A stretch of 64,000 nucleotides of DNA from Romanomermis culicivorax (taxonomy: Eukaryota; Nematoda; Enoplea; Mermithida; Mermithidae): positions 1-64,000 of the forward strand of contig CAWUHX010000152.1 in the NCBI GenBank assembly GCA_963922205.1. The letters are read 5' to 3'. How positions within the stretch are numbered: position 1 is the first letter of the stretch; each line of letters opens with the position of its first letter. Position numbers and translations under genes: made by a program. Positions 21,301 to 32,086 of the stretch are shown one piece after another. The notes below the pieces were generated by a model. The model was not told the DNA's origin. It made no database searches and saw only the letters and a list, made by a program, of their open reading frames with translations.

Positions 21301-24105
21301 CAGAATTTTCAACCATAAATGAGCGGTCGACTGGAAGTTTTCCTTGACAGTTACACTGTCACCTGCACCTATTCTTCAGATTGTTCAACATCTTACCAAA
21401 ATTGATGGTACATATTTCACATAAAATGCTGCATGAGACCAAATGCATGTTTTCAATATTATTTACATGAGTGCTTGAAGTTCAGATGCATTGCAGACCG
21501 AATTTTATTTCTGAATTTTGTATTTTGCCCAACACGTTATCTATTCAGAATAATGTCTTTACCTTAAATATTTTTCTCAATTCTAGCAAAGGATTTGCAC
21601 AAATCTGAAAAAATTAGCACTTAGCAGACTGGAAATCGATCTATCGACTCAGTGGCTTAAAACCTTTTACCCGCTGCTCATAGATCCGTTATCGCAATTT
21701 TTTCTAAAATATATGTGATAGAGCATAGTAAATTGTAAATAACCTAAGGGCCAACTATACTTCGCCGTACGGCGCCGTTATAACAAAGAAAATGCACTTG
21801 GACAGAATTAATTCAGTTTTCATAACAAACACTATTTCTACAGAAAAACACGAGGCCGTCCCGTTGCTACAAAAAAATCTGATGCTCGACCATTGGAAAA
21901 ATAGTTCCGTAGCAGACAAGAAGAATATTTAATAGAAAAGATTCCTCTATGACAACCTTCAATCGCAACTAAAAAAAGACGTTCCCTATATATTATTGGT
22001 TGCTTATTAAGGAGCAGCATTTGGCATACAGTTTCGGGCATTATGCCCGTGAATATTTTTTAAATAAAAATGAATTAAATTAAAAGTTTAAACCTACCAA
22101 AATGCAATTGAGGGGTTATTATATATTTTGATCTTTGCGCTAAACTTTCGAAAACTTCTTTTTACAAAATTGATAAGTAAGCACCGCCCTTAAATTCTTA
22201 ATGGCCACCAGAAATGATTATTTTTAAAAACAACTTTTCCATGTCTGTCTTCAATAAGTTGTGGCTCAACGTTTAGGATGTATAAAGTCTACCATACAAA
22301 GTGCAAAATCATAAATGGAATCCATGAACTATTATGCTATGTAATTTTTTGTTGAGATGTTCGAAGGATGGCAAGCATTTTCTGCACGTCAGGTCAAGTA
22401 AAAATTTATTCTTTGCATTCAAATATACTCATTTTTGTGAAGTGAAATATTATTCATAATGTCAAATATTTTTTGGGAGAATTTCTCATCGGTTTTATGC
22501 TTTTGTCGAAATCAAAATTTTCGAGTGCTTTAAACAGATGTTTTTATTGACCTTCGAAGATACATGACCACTGTAATGCGACTTTGTGATCCAACGTGTC
22601 TATATTTTTTCCTTCAGTTTTTAGTTCTTCATTAACTCTTCACTCGTATTTGCAATTTATAAGTCAGTACTTTAATATATTCGAGTGTTGTGAGAGTTGA
22701 CAAATGAAACAATGTATGCATTGAAAAATAAGTTCCTAAGTTTATGGCTCATTAGGTTGAAAAAAATCTTCAAGGCAGTTTTTTGTAGCGATACAAGCAG
22801 GGCTGAGTATAAAAACACTGACAAACGAATTTTACCAAAACCCGTTGATACGAACTGTTTCCAAAGTTTACTCAAAACATACCACTGTTGTAATTCTGTT
22901 TTCCCTAATTATCCTGCACCGGAAATGAGAATCAAATCAATTCAGTCATTAAATTTTACTTCGAGATATGTATAACTGTTTAAAGAAATATGCCCAAAGT
23001 TATTCTGGCCGGCCGCAATGAAATCTTTTCATGCCATTGGAAATTGCAAGAAAGCCAATTCTTATTTTTGCCGGCCATCATGAAATTTTCTAGGCGTTCA
23101 TTGCAATGGTGAATTCAATAACTCTAATTTTAGCCGGCCATTGCCCACCCGTTTTTAATCGATTTTTTCCAATGAAAAGGTTCGAGCAGAGGGATTATAT
23201 AATAATAAAAACTAGATTTAGATTAAATGTGAATGACATGATAGAAAACACTAATCGCATAAAGTGAGTCAGGTAAAACAAAAAACCGAAAAGGCATACT
23301 TTTAGACAAATCTTACGTATGCTTTGGGCATAGAATAAAAAGAGCAGACTTTAGAAACTCATGTCGAAGGCACAGGTACTAAAATTTTTCTGCGACTACC
23401 CCATGTGATATTTGGAAGAGGCTTCGTCTGCACTCTTAACTCCACTGATTCTGGAATAATTCAAGGCAAGAAAAATCCTCAAAACTGTCTGTTTTTTAAT
23501 TAAATGCTCATAAATAGGAAAACGCTGAAATTAACAGTGTTGTTGAAGTCGTTTATAATAAGCTTTTACGATAGAATTTTTTCTTCTGAAAACTTTCCGA
23601 CAAAGTTCGAGTAATATGGGACATAAACTCCAGCAGGAAACCATAAAAATACGAAAGAACAACATGGTTTTTCAATATTTGAAAGCAGAAAATCGTGAAC
23701 TTTAGTACACTAAACCATAATTGATTTTCAAGTAGTATTTACTTCTCGACACTGATTCATGATAAGTTAAAAATTAATCATCAGTGATTTTGCATGCTAA
23801 GAAGGAGTATGACGATGTAGTCGAATGATTGTTATTTGCAGAACCTTGCTCTCTATCTTTCAGCAATGAAAATATTTCTATAGACTCGTACTCAACACTT
23901 TATTTGCTGTTATAGTCTCAAACAGAAGATTAGAATCAGTAACCGAAAAATTCATCTGAGGCCTTCTTTTAGATCTCAGCATAGCTGCAAATTTTTTTCC
24001 ATTCTCTGTAATTATTGTAGCTGTTAATGTCCAACCAATGCGTTCACATTTAAATCTGACTTAAGGCCCGTCTATACTTTTTTCGCTAAAAATACGCAAG
24101 CGATT
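18370..24105. other. Interior of the 20.7 kb insertion, no gene recognised
   Basis: About 5.7 kb of AT-rich sequence with only short ORFs. GGCCGGCC words occur near 20,685, 23,010, 23,070 and 23,130. AAGGGCCAACTATACTTCGC at 21,747 resembles one end of the MITE at 59,650-60,013, but no matching second end is seen. Confidence 0.45.
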
Positions 24106-24109
24106 TGCT

Positions 24110-24640
24110 CTTCAAGTATTGGAGCGATTTCAGGATATAAAACATCGCAAGGTAGATATTGAAATTTTCGATCGAAAGATACCTAACACCTTCAACAAGT
24201 ATCTGTTGAGCGCTTTAAATCAAGCTTTGACGCAAGAAACGAAAGAAACGCAAGATGCTTACAAAATAGCTGATTTCTGCAACACTATGCAAATTTTTTT
24301 TGCAAAATATACTTCAATGGATAGAACTCGTCAAGATCTTTCTTGGGCACAGAGAAAATGAGGGATTCATTTGATTTTGATAGTTGCAATCACTTGCGAC
24401 AGATTTTCGAGAAAAAATACCGCTTGGGGAGCTGCAAATATTTCAATGCAATCATGTCGACATATGTTTACGAATCTGTAAAACAATCAACCAAATATGG
24501 TCTGAGGAGCATAAAGTGCATCTTCTATTTGACTATTTCATGGGCGGTACATATTTTTTTCATTATTCAATTCACGAGCATTTGCAGAAAAGATGCATAT
24601 AGGAGAATGGTCAGTGAACGCCTAAAAAAACATGAGATCT
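24110..24640 (+). pseudogene. Unidentified coding-like fragment
   Basis: Two adjoining frames look more protein-like than the surrounding DNA. One is 24,119-24,361 (ALTQETKETQDAYKIADFCN; TSMDRTRQDLSWAQRK). The other, in a different frame, is 24,384-24,602 (REKIPLGELQIFQCNHVDIC; HKVHLLFDYFMGGTYFFHYS). Together they suggest a frameshifted gene fragment of about 150 residues. I do not recognise the family. It is the only candidate for protein cargo or a transposase remnant inside the 20.7 kb insertion. Chance remains possible. Confidence 0.3.
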
Positions 24641-24645
24641 CGTAA

Positions 24646-25425
24646 ATATAATAACGTGGGAAGCAAGTACTGCTTCATATTTTTACGATGCTCTGCTGAA
24701 CACCTCATGCCATAGGGTTAGAAATTCATGAGTGTACTTAACTTTCAATAACAAAAGTTTTAGTTTGATTGTGGCTGAACAATATGGATCAAATGACATA
24801 GAAAATGTTAGAAATTTTCATCAAGTTTTAGAAGTCGTGGATCATTGTTAGCATCCATTTATCAGAAAATAGCAAAAGTACTATAATTTTGGGCCCCAAG
24901 CGGTTTTGTGGATATTGTTAAAACTTCCATATCCATTTGAGCGGGAGCCAGAAATTATGGAGCAGGAACACGGGAACTGGAAGAATTCTTCAATCTAGCA
25001 AAAAAAACAAACGCTTCCATAGATTTTACGTCCATTGCCGTAGTACAAGTATGTAATATTCGAGTGTTTAAAAAACTTCAGTATTTGCTGACTGTCAGGC
25101 TGTCTTGATAATTAAAAACATTTGTCGATTTTGAGATAGAATTAGATAATATTCAACAAGTACTGATTTTCATTCAGTTATCTAGTTCGAGCTTGAAGAT
25201 TACTGTATTTTACAAACCTGAATATTTGAATTGAACGACACAATGCACTAGTGCACTATGCAGTTGCAGATAAAGGATTGCGGACCCAGATCTGTCATCA
25301 TTTTGATTGGTCGAAAAAATTTATGGATTTTTATACTTGTTTCTGGCAAATTTTCTGCCTTAAGCTTAGGCTCAGGTTTAGGCTTAGGTACAGTGCATTC
25401 ACCGTTTTTTTCCTCGAAGATATCT
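24646..25425. other. Interior of the 20.7 kb insertion, no feature
   Basis: AT-rich; nothing recognised apart from a TTAGGCTCAGGTTTAGGCTT direct word near 25,365. Confidence 0.4.
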
Positions 25426-25429
25426 TTCC

Positions 25430-25670
25430 ACATGACAACCACTGTTTTTTTTCCCCGGGGCTCGGGCCATTTCCCCAAATGGGGAAAGGGATCAAAATTT
25501 TTTTCCGCATTTTCCCGAAGTCGTTTTTTTCGCTTAAAAATGCTCACAGACGTTTTATTTAGGTGTTTTTGAGCCTTTTCTAGCCTGCTGGTGTTTTTAG
25601 ACCCCTTATTTCATTAAAATTGAGGAAAACTTTGAAATTTTCGAGTTCAAAGTTTAATCTACAAGCATTG
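25430..25670 (+). repeat. Dispersed repeat R3
   Basis: It carries the palindrome TTTCCCCAAATGGGGAAA (about 25,470) and the series TTCGCTTAAAAATGCTCA, GACGTTTTATTTAGGTG, AGCCTTTTCTAGCC and TTGAGGAAAACTTTG. The series is found inverted at 16,460-16,690 and in part at 60,290-60,390. Confidence 0.65.
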
Positions 25671-25779
25671 GAACAAATTTTCAAGCAAACTATCCAAAAG
25701 CATAATGACTTTGAGAATTACATGAGAAATCGATGGTTAGGTTCTCTATGATGACAAGTGAGAACCCAAAATGGATGTT

Positions 25780-26340
25780 AATCTTTCCGGCGCGCAGCGC
25801 CGGAAAAATTTTTTGGGTATTGATATTTTGCAACGCTGGAAAATCAATTCTCCGAACATTTATTTCAAGAATTAGATTTGAATTTTGTGTTCAAAAGTCG
25901 TAATTTCTAGAATTTTACTTGAAAAATTTTAAAACCAGTATAATTTATTTGTAAACTCTCATACTTGGTCGAAAATATATGAGTATGCAGGGTATAAATT
26001 TCCGAAAGATATTTCCATGAAGCGTTTGAATTGATTTTACGTTAGAAAAGAAATAATCGCATCAAAAAGCTTAGAGACTTGACGTACTGATCTTTCTGTA
26101 AAGGAAAAAATGCGAATCTTCATTAAATATCATGATAAAATATTGAAGATTACCAATGAAAACATGAGATAATACGTTCAAGATGATGAAAAAGATTATA
26201 TGATAAATGAAGGTAGACGTGCTAAAAGCCGCGCCTGAGCTAAGTAATGCATAATAATGATTATTAAAGTTATAAACGGCGCGAAGCGCCGGAAAATTTT
26301 GAGATTATGACATTCTAAAATGCACCAAAATGCATCTTTT
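25780..26340 (+). repeat. Hairpin-marked repeat R2, left arm of a large inverted duplication
   Basis: It is bounded by GC hairpins, CCGGCGCGCAGCGCCGG (about 25,790) and CGGCGCGAAGCGCCGG (about 26,278). The sequence GTAATTTCTAGAATTTTACTT...GATATTTCCATGAAGC...AATACGTTCAAGATGATGAA reappears inverted, with about 85-90% similarity by eye, between 26,930 and 27,420. Confidence 0.8.
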
Positions 26341-26930
26341 CTGTATCCGATCCCCAAAATTTTCTTCCCCAAATGGGGAAAGAGCCCAAAATTTTTTCCC
26401 ACTTTCCGAATTTTTTTTCCGAAAAAGCACGATTTGGGGGGAAAAGACAGTGATGACAACGAGACCCACAATTTTTTTCATTTGCAAAAAATTTTCCACA
26501 TTTTTAAATACGTTTGTAATGTGGCTACGGATGCTTTTTCATGCATTTCAGGAGCTCACCCAATCATTTTGTTGTTTTTGCAGTCAAAAACCTGCAATAA
26601 TGAGAAAAAATTGAGAAAATTCTGGTAGTCAAATTGAGCTCATAAAGAATATATTGATGTTCTACAGGAGCGGGTTAAGCATGTTAACGAAAGAGTTCTC
26701 ATGAATTTATCCGCTATTAACATTTCTGTGGTTCCGATTAGAATCATCTAATTTTATTCAGTTCTTGGTTCCACTGTTTTTTTTTACATTTGCACTATAA
26801 TGTGGAAAAAAAATCTGGAGTGTGGAAAAAATTTTTGAGGTCTTTCCACAAATGTGGAAGAAAAATTTGGGGTTTTCATATTGAAAAGATGCATTTTGGT
26901 GCATTTTAGGAGGTCCAAATCTCAAAATTT
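26341..26930. repeat. Centre of the large inverted duplication, including R4
   Basis: R4 (26,510-26,775, minus) matches 17,613-17,855 plus 18,079-18,105. A palindrome, TTCCCCAAATGGGGAA (about 26,366), and a diverged one, TTCCACAAATGTGGAA (about 26,853), lie on either side. The centre therefore consists of two inverted R2 relatives with R4 between them. Confidence 0.65.
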
Positions 26931-27420
26931 TACAGGGCTTCGCACCGGTTATAACTTTAATAATCATAATTATTTATTAAGTAGCTCAGGCGCGGCTTTA
27001 TCATGTCTACCTTCATTTATCACTTAATCTATATTAGTCTTCATCATCTCAAACGTATTATCTCATGTTTTAATTGGTAATCTTCAATAATTCATGATAT
27101 TTAATGATGATTCACATTTTTTCCTTTTGAGCAAGATCAATACGTCAAGTCAAGTCTCTATGCTTTTTGATGCGATTATTTCTTTGCTAACGTAAAATCA
27201 ATTCAAAAGCTCCATGGAAATATCTTTCAGAAATTTATACTCTTCTTACTCATATATTTTCGACCAAGTTCTTGGGGGTTTACAAATAAATTTGCAGTTT
27301 TTAAAATGTTTCAAGTAAAATTCTAGAAATTACGACTTTTGAACACAAAACTGAAATCTAATTCTTGAAACAAATGTTCGGAAAATTGATTTTCCATCGT
27401 CCCAGAATGTCCAAACAAAA
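26931..27420 (-). repeat. Hairpin-marked repeat R2, right arm of the inverted duplication
   Basis: The hairpin here is decayed (CAGGGCTTCGCACCGG, about 26,934). GAGACTTGACTTGACGTATT and AAATCAATTTTCCGAACATTTG, read on the minus strand, match the left arm. A further decayed hairpin word, GAAGCGCCGT, is at 27,627. Confidence 0.75.
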
Positions 27421-27429
27421 TGAGAAAAT

Positions 27430-28670
27430 GAAATTTTGAGAAGTGATGGAAAATCTCAATTATCAACAAAACCTTGAGTCTTAACTAGTAAAAAATGAAG
27501 TAATAAAAAAAGAAGGAGAAAGAAAGTAAAAAGAAACTGTTGATAGTTAATAAGTAAGGGGGAGTAGATATGCTAACGGCCACACCTGATGGAAGACAAT
27601 GACTGTTACACTGATCGACTGAGGTGAAGCGCCGTAAAATATTGAGATTTTTCTCAATGATAGACATGAAATCAACATATGATAAAGTCTCAGAAGGGCC
27701 CCTCCCTCAGCTCCCTACATACTGCCTTGAGTATTCAGGATTTTTAATTTTGATTTTTGAAATTTTAAGATTTTGACCTTCTAAAAATAAGCAAAATGCA
27801 TCTTTTCGGTTTTGAACTCTCAATATTTTCAATTTTTAGTCCTTTAGTCTGATTTGAAAGGTGAATCATTTGGTATCTTCCCTACAAAAATCAGTGCATT
27901 ACACTTCATAGAAGTCACGAATTATCCCTTAATGTCATAACTTTGTCAAAAAAGTGTCACAAACATGCAATATTATATAGTCCTGAAAAATGTATTGACC
28001 ACTTTATTATATAATAGATGTTCAAGGAAGCTTTTTTGCCTGGAACATGCTGTATGGGTACAAAAGTTCCATGAAGCTTTTCTACTGAAACATTTTCTTC
28101 TGTGCCCATACGTGAGCTTCAACCACTTGTGCATATGTCAAAAGCAATTTTAAGGGATGAATTAACTGACTTTAATGTTTTCGGAAGAGATCCATAAGCG
28201 CTTCAAAAAAATTTTTTCTGGCAAAAAACTTAAAAACGTGTTTGTGGTCAATGACTTTGGCTTTAAAAGCAGTGTTTTTTTGGCACCATGCCGAAAAATT
28301 GCCAAGAAGGTCATGCCCTGCAGAGTTTTCGCATGCTTACACCAAAACGCACAAAATTATTTGTGCTGTTCGAGAAGCCTGAATTTTTGTCCACAACTGG
28401 AAAAAGTTTTGCACCATGCAGAAGAAAAACACTGTAAACAAAGGGAACATGATACTGAGCATTGTTTTAGTGCAAAGTGGTGAATATTTTTCACTCCTTG
28501 GCTAATTCCTGCCATAAAAAATCATTTTCAACCAAAAAGTTTGTCAATTTTCAATCAGCTGATGATGAGGTAGCTGTCAAAAACTGAAATTGAGGTATGA
28601 GGGCAATCAATAATTGCTTATACGATTGAGTATTCTGGGGGTACCCTTCCCTCAGTCACTCCAAATACAA
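27430..28670. other. Interior of the 20.7 kb insertion, no gene recognised
   Basis: AT-rich sequence with a purine-rich patch at 27,485-27,540. A 102-codon ORF at 28,175-28,483 has no recognisable domain and overlaps TTTTTTTGGCACCATGC-like words similar to repeat sequence at 62,110-62,170. Confidence 0.4.
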
Positions 28671-28672
28671 GT

Positions 28673-29441
28673 ACCATAAGTATTCCAATAAATGGTGCAC
28701 TATTAATTATTTTTTGGGGTTCATTTAGTGTGCCATTTACTTGAGGACACCGTGAAATTTTGAGCTTCATCCAGACACATTTTAATCTAATCTTGTTTTT
28801 TTTATTCTTTCATGGAATCTCAACAATAATGTTTCATCATCAAAAAAATACCATACCTCTCCACACCAAGGAAAGAAAAAGAAAACAAATAAAAAGGAAA
28901 AAAGAGAAGAGAAAACAAAAGTAATGAAGGAAAACGAAGGAAAAATAGAATCAACTAATGAAATTAAAAGAAAAAGAATGGAGAATAACACCCTAGATTC
29001 ACTTTTTTTGAGGCTGCTAGCAACTAGACAGTTTTCTTCTTCTTTTGCTGCTGCAATAGTTTTCATCTTGAAATCCAAACTGTGCTTCTTTCTATCTTTG
29101 TGATTTGTAACAGATTCACCTATAGACCATATTTCACAGAAGCTTTAAAAAAAGTCAATAGAAACTATTGCAGTCAAAATGGACTTCAAAATAAACATGT
29201 TAAGTCCTTTTCAGAAGCAAAAAATCCTAGCATTTTTTTCGGTGACAGTTGGCGACTTTCTGAATTCGGCGTTATTTCTCTTATAAACAGTGCATATTGA
29301 GTTTACATTAAGGATAAATACTTATGATTCTAATAAACGGCATGCCATTTATTAGAGGATGCAGTTTATTATTTTTTATATTGTAAAAAGTGCGCCATTT
29401 ATTAGAGGGCACCTTTTATTCAAATAAATACGGTATGTCAG
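28673..29441. repeat. MITE-like repeat with ATAAATACGG end
   Basis: Phrases such as GCGCCATTTATTAGAGGGCA (29,390) and GTGCCATTTACTTGAGGACA (28,730), then TTCAAATAAATACGGTA (29,419), form a diverged family of 30-40 bp units. Read in reverse, the end ACCGTATTTATTTGAATAAA belongs to a type of dispersed repeat I have seen in many animal genomes. The middle (28,780-29,080) is low-complexity purine/pyrimidine sequence plus unknown DNA. Confidence 0.5.
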
Positions 29442-30545
29442 GACCCAACAGCTAAATTAGCAAATATTCAGTGAATCTCTCTACTATATAAATTTTTTTC
29501 TTCCATAACATTGAATATTAGCATCGGGTATAGAACGATAAGCTAATAAGCCCACTTTTATCCTTAAATCTTTTGAATTCCTAACAAATGTGTTTCTCTG
29601 AAGAAAGCACTATTAATTCTTTGCATTCATTTGACTTTGAAAGAATAGTATGAAATGCTCTTGAAAAGTTTGATAAAACAAAGTTTTCTGAAAGATTTTG
29701 ATTTGACTTTTGTTTTTTCTCTATAAGGATATTCATAAATATCATAATAATGCTTCTGTTTTTCTGTTTAACATGTTCTAGAATTGGAGACATTCAGAAT
29801 TTTCTCACTGTATTACCATGTAGTTGATTATCATGTATTTTTTATTGTTTACTGTCAATTCATATTTTTGTCCATTGTGTACAGGCCTGTAGGCAAGTTG
29901 GTTGGAGGACCATGGCCTTCCAAAATGTTATGGGTGTTGACCTTTGGTTTTATTTTTTCCAAGAAAAAGTCAAGTCATAAATGCCAATTTTACAGCAAAT
30001 TAGGTGAAAAAAATGTGTTTTTCCCCCCGAAAAAATTCCTGGCTACAGGTCTGATTGTATAATATGATTGTTTTTTATGCTTTTACTTCGAATTGTTATG
30101 TATTGGAACCCCCTCAATTTCCGGATTTTCCAATGCAAGTGAGCAGGTTACTAGTTGTTGTTTTTATATGGTGTATAATAACTACGATTAACCTGTTTGA
30201 TTGTGTTGAATCCGATCACTGGGCTCAGACTCAGGACTGTAGAATGCCTGTTTTATTTGTATATTTGTCATTAACCCAGTGTTAATACCAAGATGATTCA
30301 TTCCCTTCAGTAGTTCAATTTTCCCACGAAAATTGTAGATATATATAGAATCATAAAAGCATCGATGTGACTAGAATTTTATAGTCAGCATGTCTGTCTC
30401 ATATTCGCATTAAGAGAATTCTACTTCATGTTAATTTGAGTGAAATTTCACATCAGTTAAGCATCAGACAAATATTTAGTTCACTTATATCTGACTTTCA
30501 GCTCAATATCCATCCATCACATAATACGCATTTATTATTTCTCAT
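29442..30545. other. Interior of the 20.7 kb insertion, no feature
   Basis: AT-rich sequence with no gene or repeat recognised. Confidence 0.45.
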
Positions 30546-30550
30546 TCTGT

Positions 30551-30634
30551 GTCTATTAATAGACTAGGCATGTGACCATATTTGCAACTTTTTTTCAACA
30601 ATCATGCTCTCATGGAAAATGTCTATTAATAGGC
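30551..30634. repeat. Right pair of subterminal palindromes
   Basis: GTCTATTAATAGAC is perfect at 30,551-30,564. A one-mismatch copy, GTCTATTAATAGGC, is at 30,621-30,634. The pair mirrors the left pair, with 70 bp between starts against 63 bp on the left. Confidence 0.75.
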
Positions 30635-31142
30635 AAATCTGTACAATACTGAAACTTGCCTATACCTTAAAATCTTGACATACAAATTCGAGTCAGAAAT
30701 TTTCTATAGGAGCAAATATGCTGACATGTCTTTGCACGTCTTTTTAGGCTTCTTTTTTTGAAAAAACGATGTCAGAAAACTGGGTATTATGAGTGAAATC
30801 GAATTTGACTTCTATCCCAGAAAACTGTGCATGTCATGTTTTCACACTCTAGAGTTGATAAAAATTTCAGCTCCAGCCCAAAAAATACAAAAATTAGTGA
30901 AAAATGCAAAATAAGGTCATTTTACATACATTAGCCAAATTATCATCAAAAATCACTGTAATTGCCTGAAAATTGGCCATCCAAAAGTCAAAAAGTCCAA
31001 ATGTCAGTTATACCGGCATTTTCCATTGATTTGAAGAACATTGCACGTTTTTTTGAATCATTTTCTTGAAAATAGATGCCAAAAAAGTCCATAAATTGTG
31101 TAAATGCACGTTTTTCAAGCAAAATCACTGAAAATCCATGCA

Positions 31143-31174
31143 TCCATGAGTCCATAAATCGTTTTCACTCTGTT
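31143..31174 (-). repeat. Right terminal inverted repeat of the 20.7 kb insertion
   Basis: 32 bp ending CGTTTTCACTCTGTT, the complement of the left end with two mismatches. TGACAT/ATGTCA words are again dense in the last 450 bp, as are GCACGTTTTT words, which also occur near the left end (10,822). Confidence 0.9.
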
Positions 31175-31620
31175 ATTATGACGCTTATCAGCATATTCTC
31201 ACGCAAGCGCAACTCAAGATGCACGAGAAGATTAAAGCCAATCTCAATTCAGCAGCCACAGTCAGCAAGGAATATTTCGACCAAAAAGCCCGAAAACGCA
31301 ATTTCCCCATTAACGACCTTGTTCTTTTGACCAATACACGCAAGGCAAACAAAATCCAACCCAACTTCATTGGACCTTTTCTCATCACGGATGCATCTTG
31401 CACAGCCGAAAACGTTGTCACCATCGATTCACTCAATGCCCCGGGCCGCCCTCAAACCATTTCCATGACAGGTTTGAAACCGTTCATACCGCCCCCCGCC
31501 AAAGATGCTTTTGAATTCGAAGAAGGTGGACCGCGTTTGCCTCACACTTCCTGCCGCCAATTGTTTGCTTTGAAATTTTTCTTTTGTGATACGGCGCTCA
31601 TCAGGCCGAGTTGTACATAA
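31175..31620 (+). pseudogene. pol: Integrase C-terminal domain, copy 1
   Basis: The frame contains VSKEYFDQKARKRNFPINDL and then NKIQPNFIGPFLITDAS, the GPY/F-type module seen at the end of many gypsy integrases, here GPF. It continues to TGLKPFIPPPAKDAFE. The frame stays open to 31,620. The true Pol end is uncertain because copy 2 diverges and breaks here. Confidence 0.85.
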
Positions 31621-32086
31621 TTTTCGCATCTGTTTAATTTAGATCATGGTGACCATGCTGACGAAACAACGAGGCAGTTTAATCGTACACGAGCAGTAGT
31701 TTCCCCTTGCACCGTTCACCACCAGCAAACACATTATCGACTTTACAACAATCACATTACACACCTCCCCAGACTCCACACTTTTGTCGTAGGAGGAGGT
31801 TTCTTCTTTAATGTTAGGTTCTGTTCAGCGCGAGGCCATTCGGTGTATTTCCGCCCGACCCTGGCCACTATCACTCTCATAAGATTAATTGGGAAAGGTT
31901 GATTTTAGTCCCCATTAACACAGTGGTGTTGGTGTTGCTTTTTCATAACCATAGTGTTGCATTTTCTTACTTTACACTTTCTTCACCTTCCAGCAGCTTA
32001 TTCTTTTACTATTTTATTTCTACTTTTCACTTCCATCCGCAATAGTGGCATTTTCCAGCCACTCTTCAGAAAATTATTTTTTCAAA
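31621..32086 (+). promoter_or_regulatory. Pol-ORF3 spacer with purine tract and candidate 3' splice site, copy 1
   Basis: The spacer contains GTAGGAGGAGG (31,790-31,799) and a pyrimidine-rich run ending TTCTTCACCTTCCAGCAG (to 31,996) shortly before the ORF3 start. Both elements have counterparts in copy 2 (47,076-47,087 and to 47,285). By analogy with env expression in retroviruses, I infer an acceptor for a spliced ORF3 mRNA. The purine tract might be a second plus-strand primer. Confidence 0.45.

Larger units (their letters stand above)
10464..31174. mobile_element. 20.7 kb TIR-bounded insertion inside the copy 1 integrase gene, superfamily unknown
   Basis: The ends are inverted repeats of 32 bp with 30 matches, each beginning AACAGAGTGAAAACGATTT when read inward. 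The target site ATTA is duplicated at 10,460-10,463 and 31,175-31,178. Removing the insertion and one ATTA restores continuous alignment with copy 2 near 46,462, which fixes the boundaries. The interior is AT-rich and holds nested repeats and no recognisable transposase, polymerase or integrase. A 4 bp duplication occurs in several DNA transposon superfamilies (Academ, Ginger, Sola and others), but the ends alone do not choose among them. It is probably a non-autonomous giant element enlarged by nested insertions. Confidence 0.88.

Noticed and set aside
25258-25572. Overlapping ORFs of about 100 codons on both strands
   Set aside because: They coincide with dispersed repeat R3 and its palindrome; the symmetry of open frames on both strands comes from base composition.
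28782-29078. 98-codon minus-strand ORF rich in Phe, Leu and Ser with apparent membrane segments
   Set aside because: It lies over low-complexity purine/pyrimidine sequence and repeat units; the composition explains the hydrophobicity.
10464-31174. Polinton/Maverick identity for the 20.7 kb insertion
   Set aside because: TIRs are 32 bp, not hundreds; the duplication is 4 bp, not 6; and no polymerase, integrase, protease or capsid gene is visible inside.
10464-31174. hAT assignment of the 20.7 kb insertion because CAGAGTG lies near its ends
   Set aside because: Placing the ends at CAGAGTG leaves no 8 bp duplication; the comparison with copy 2 gives ATTA and ends starting AACAGAG.
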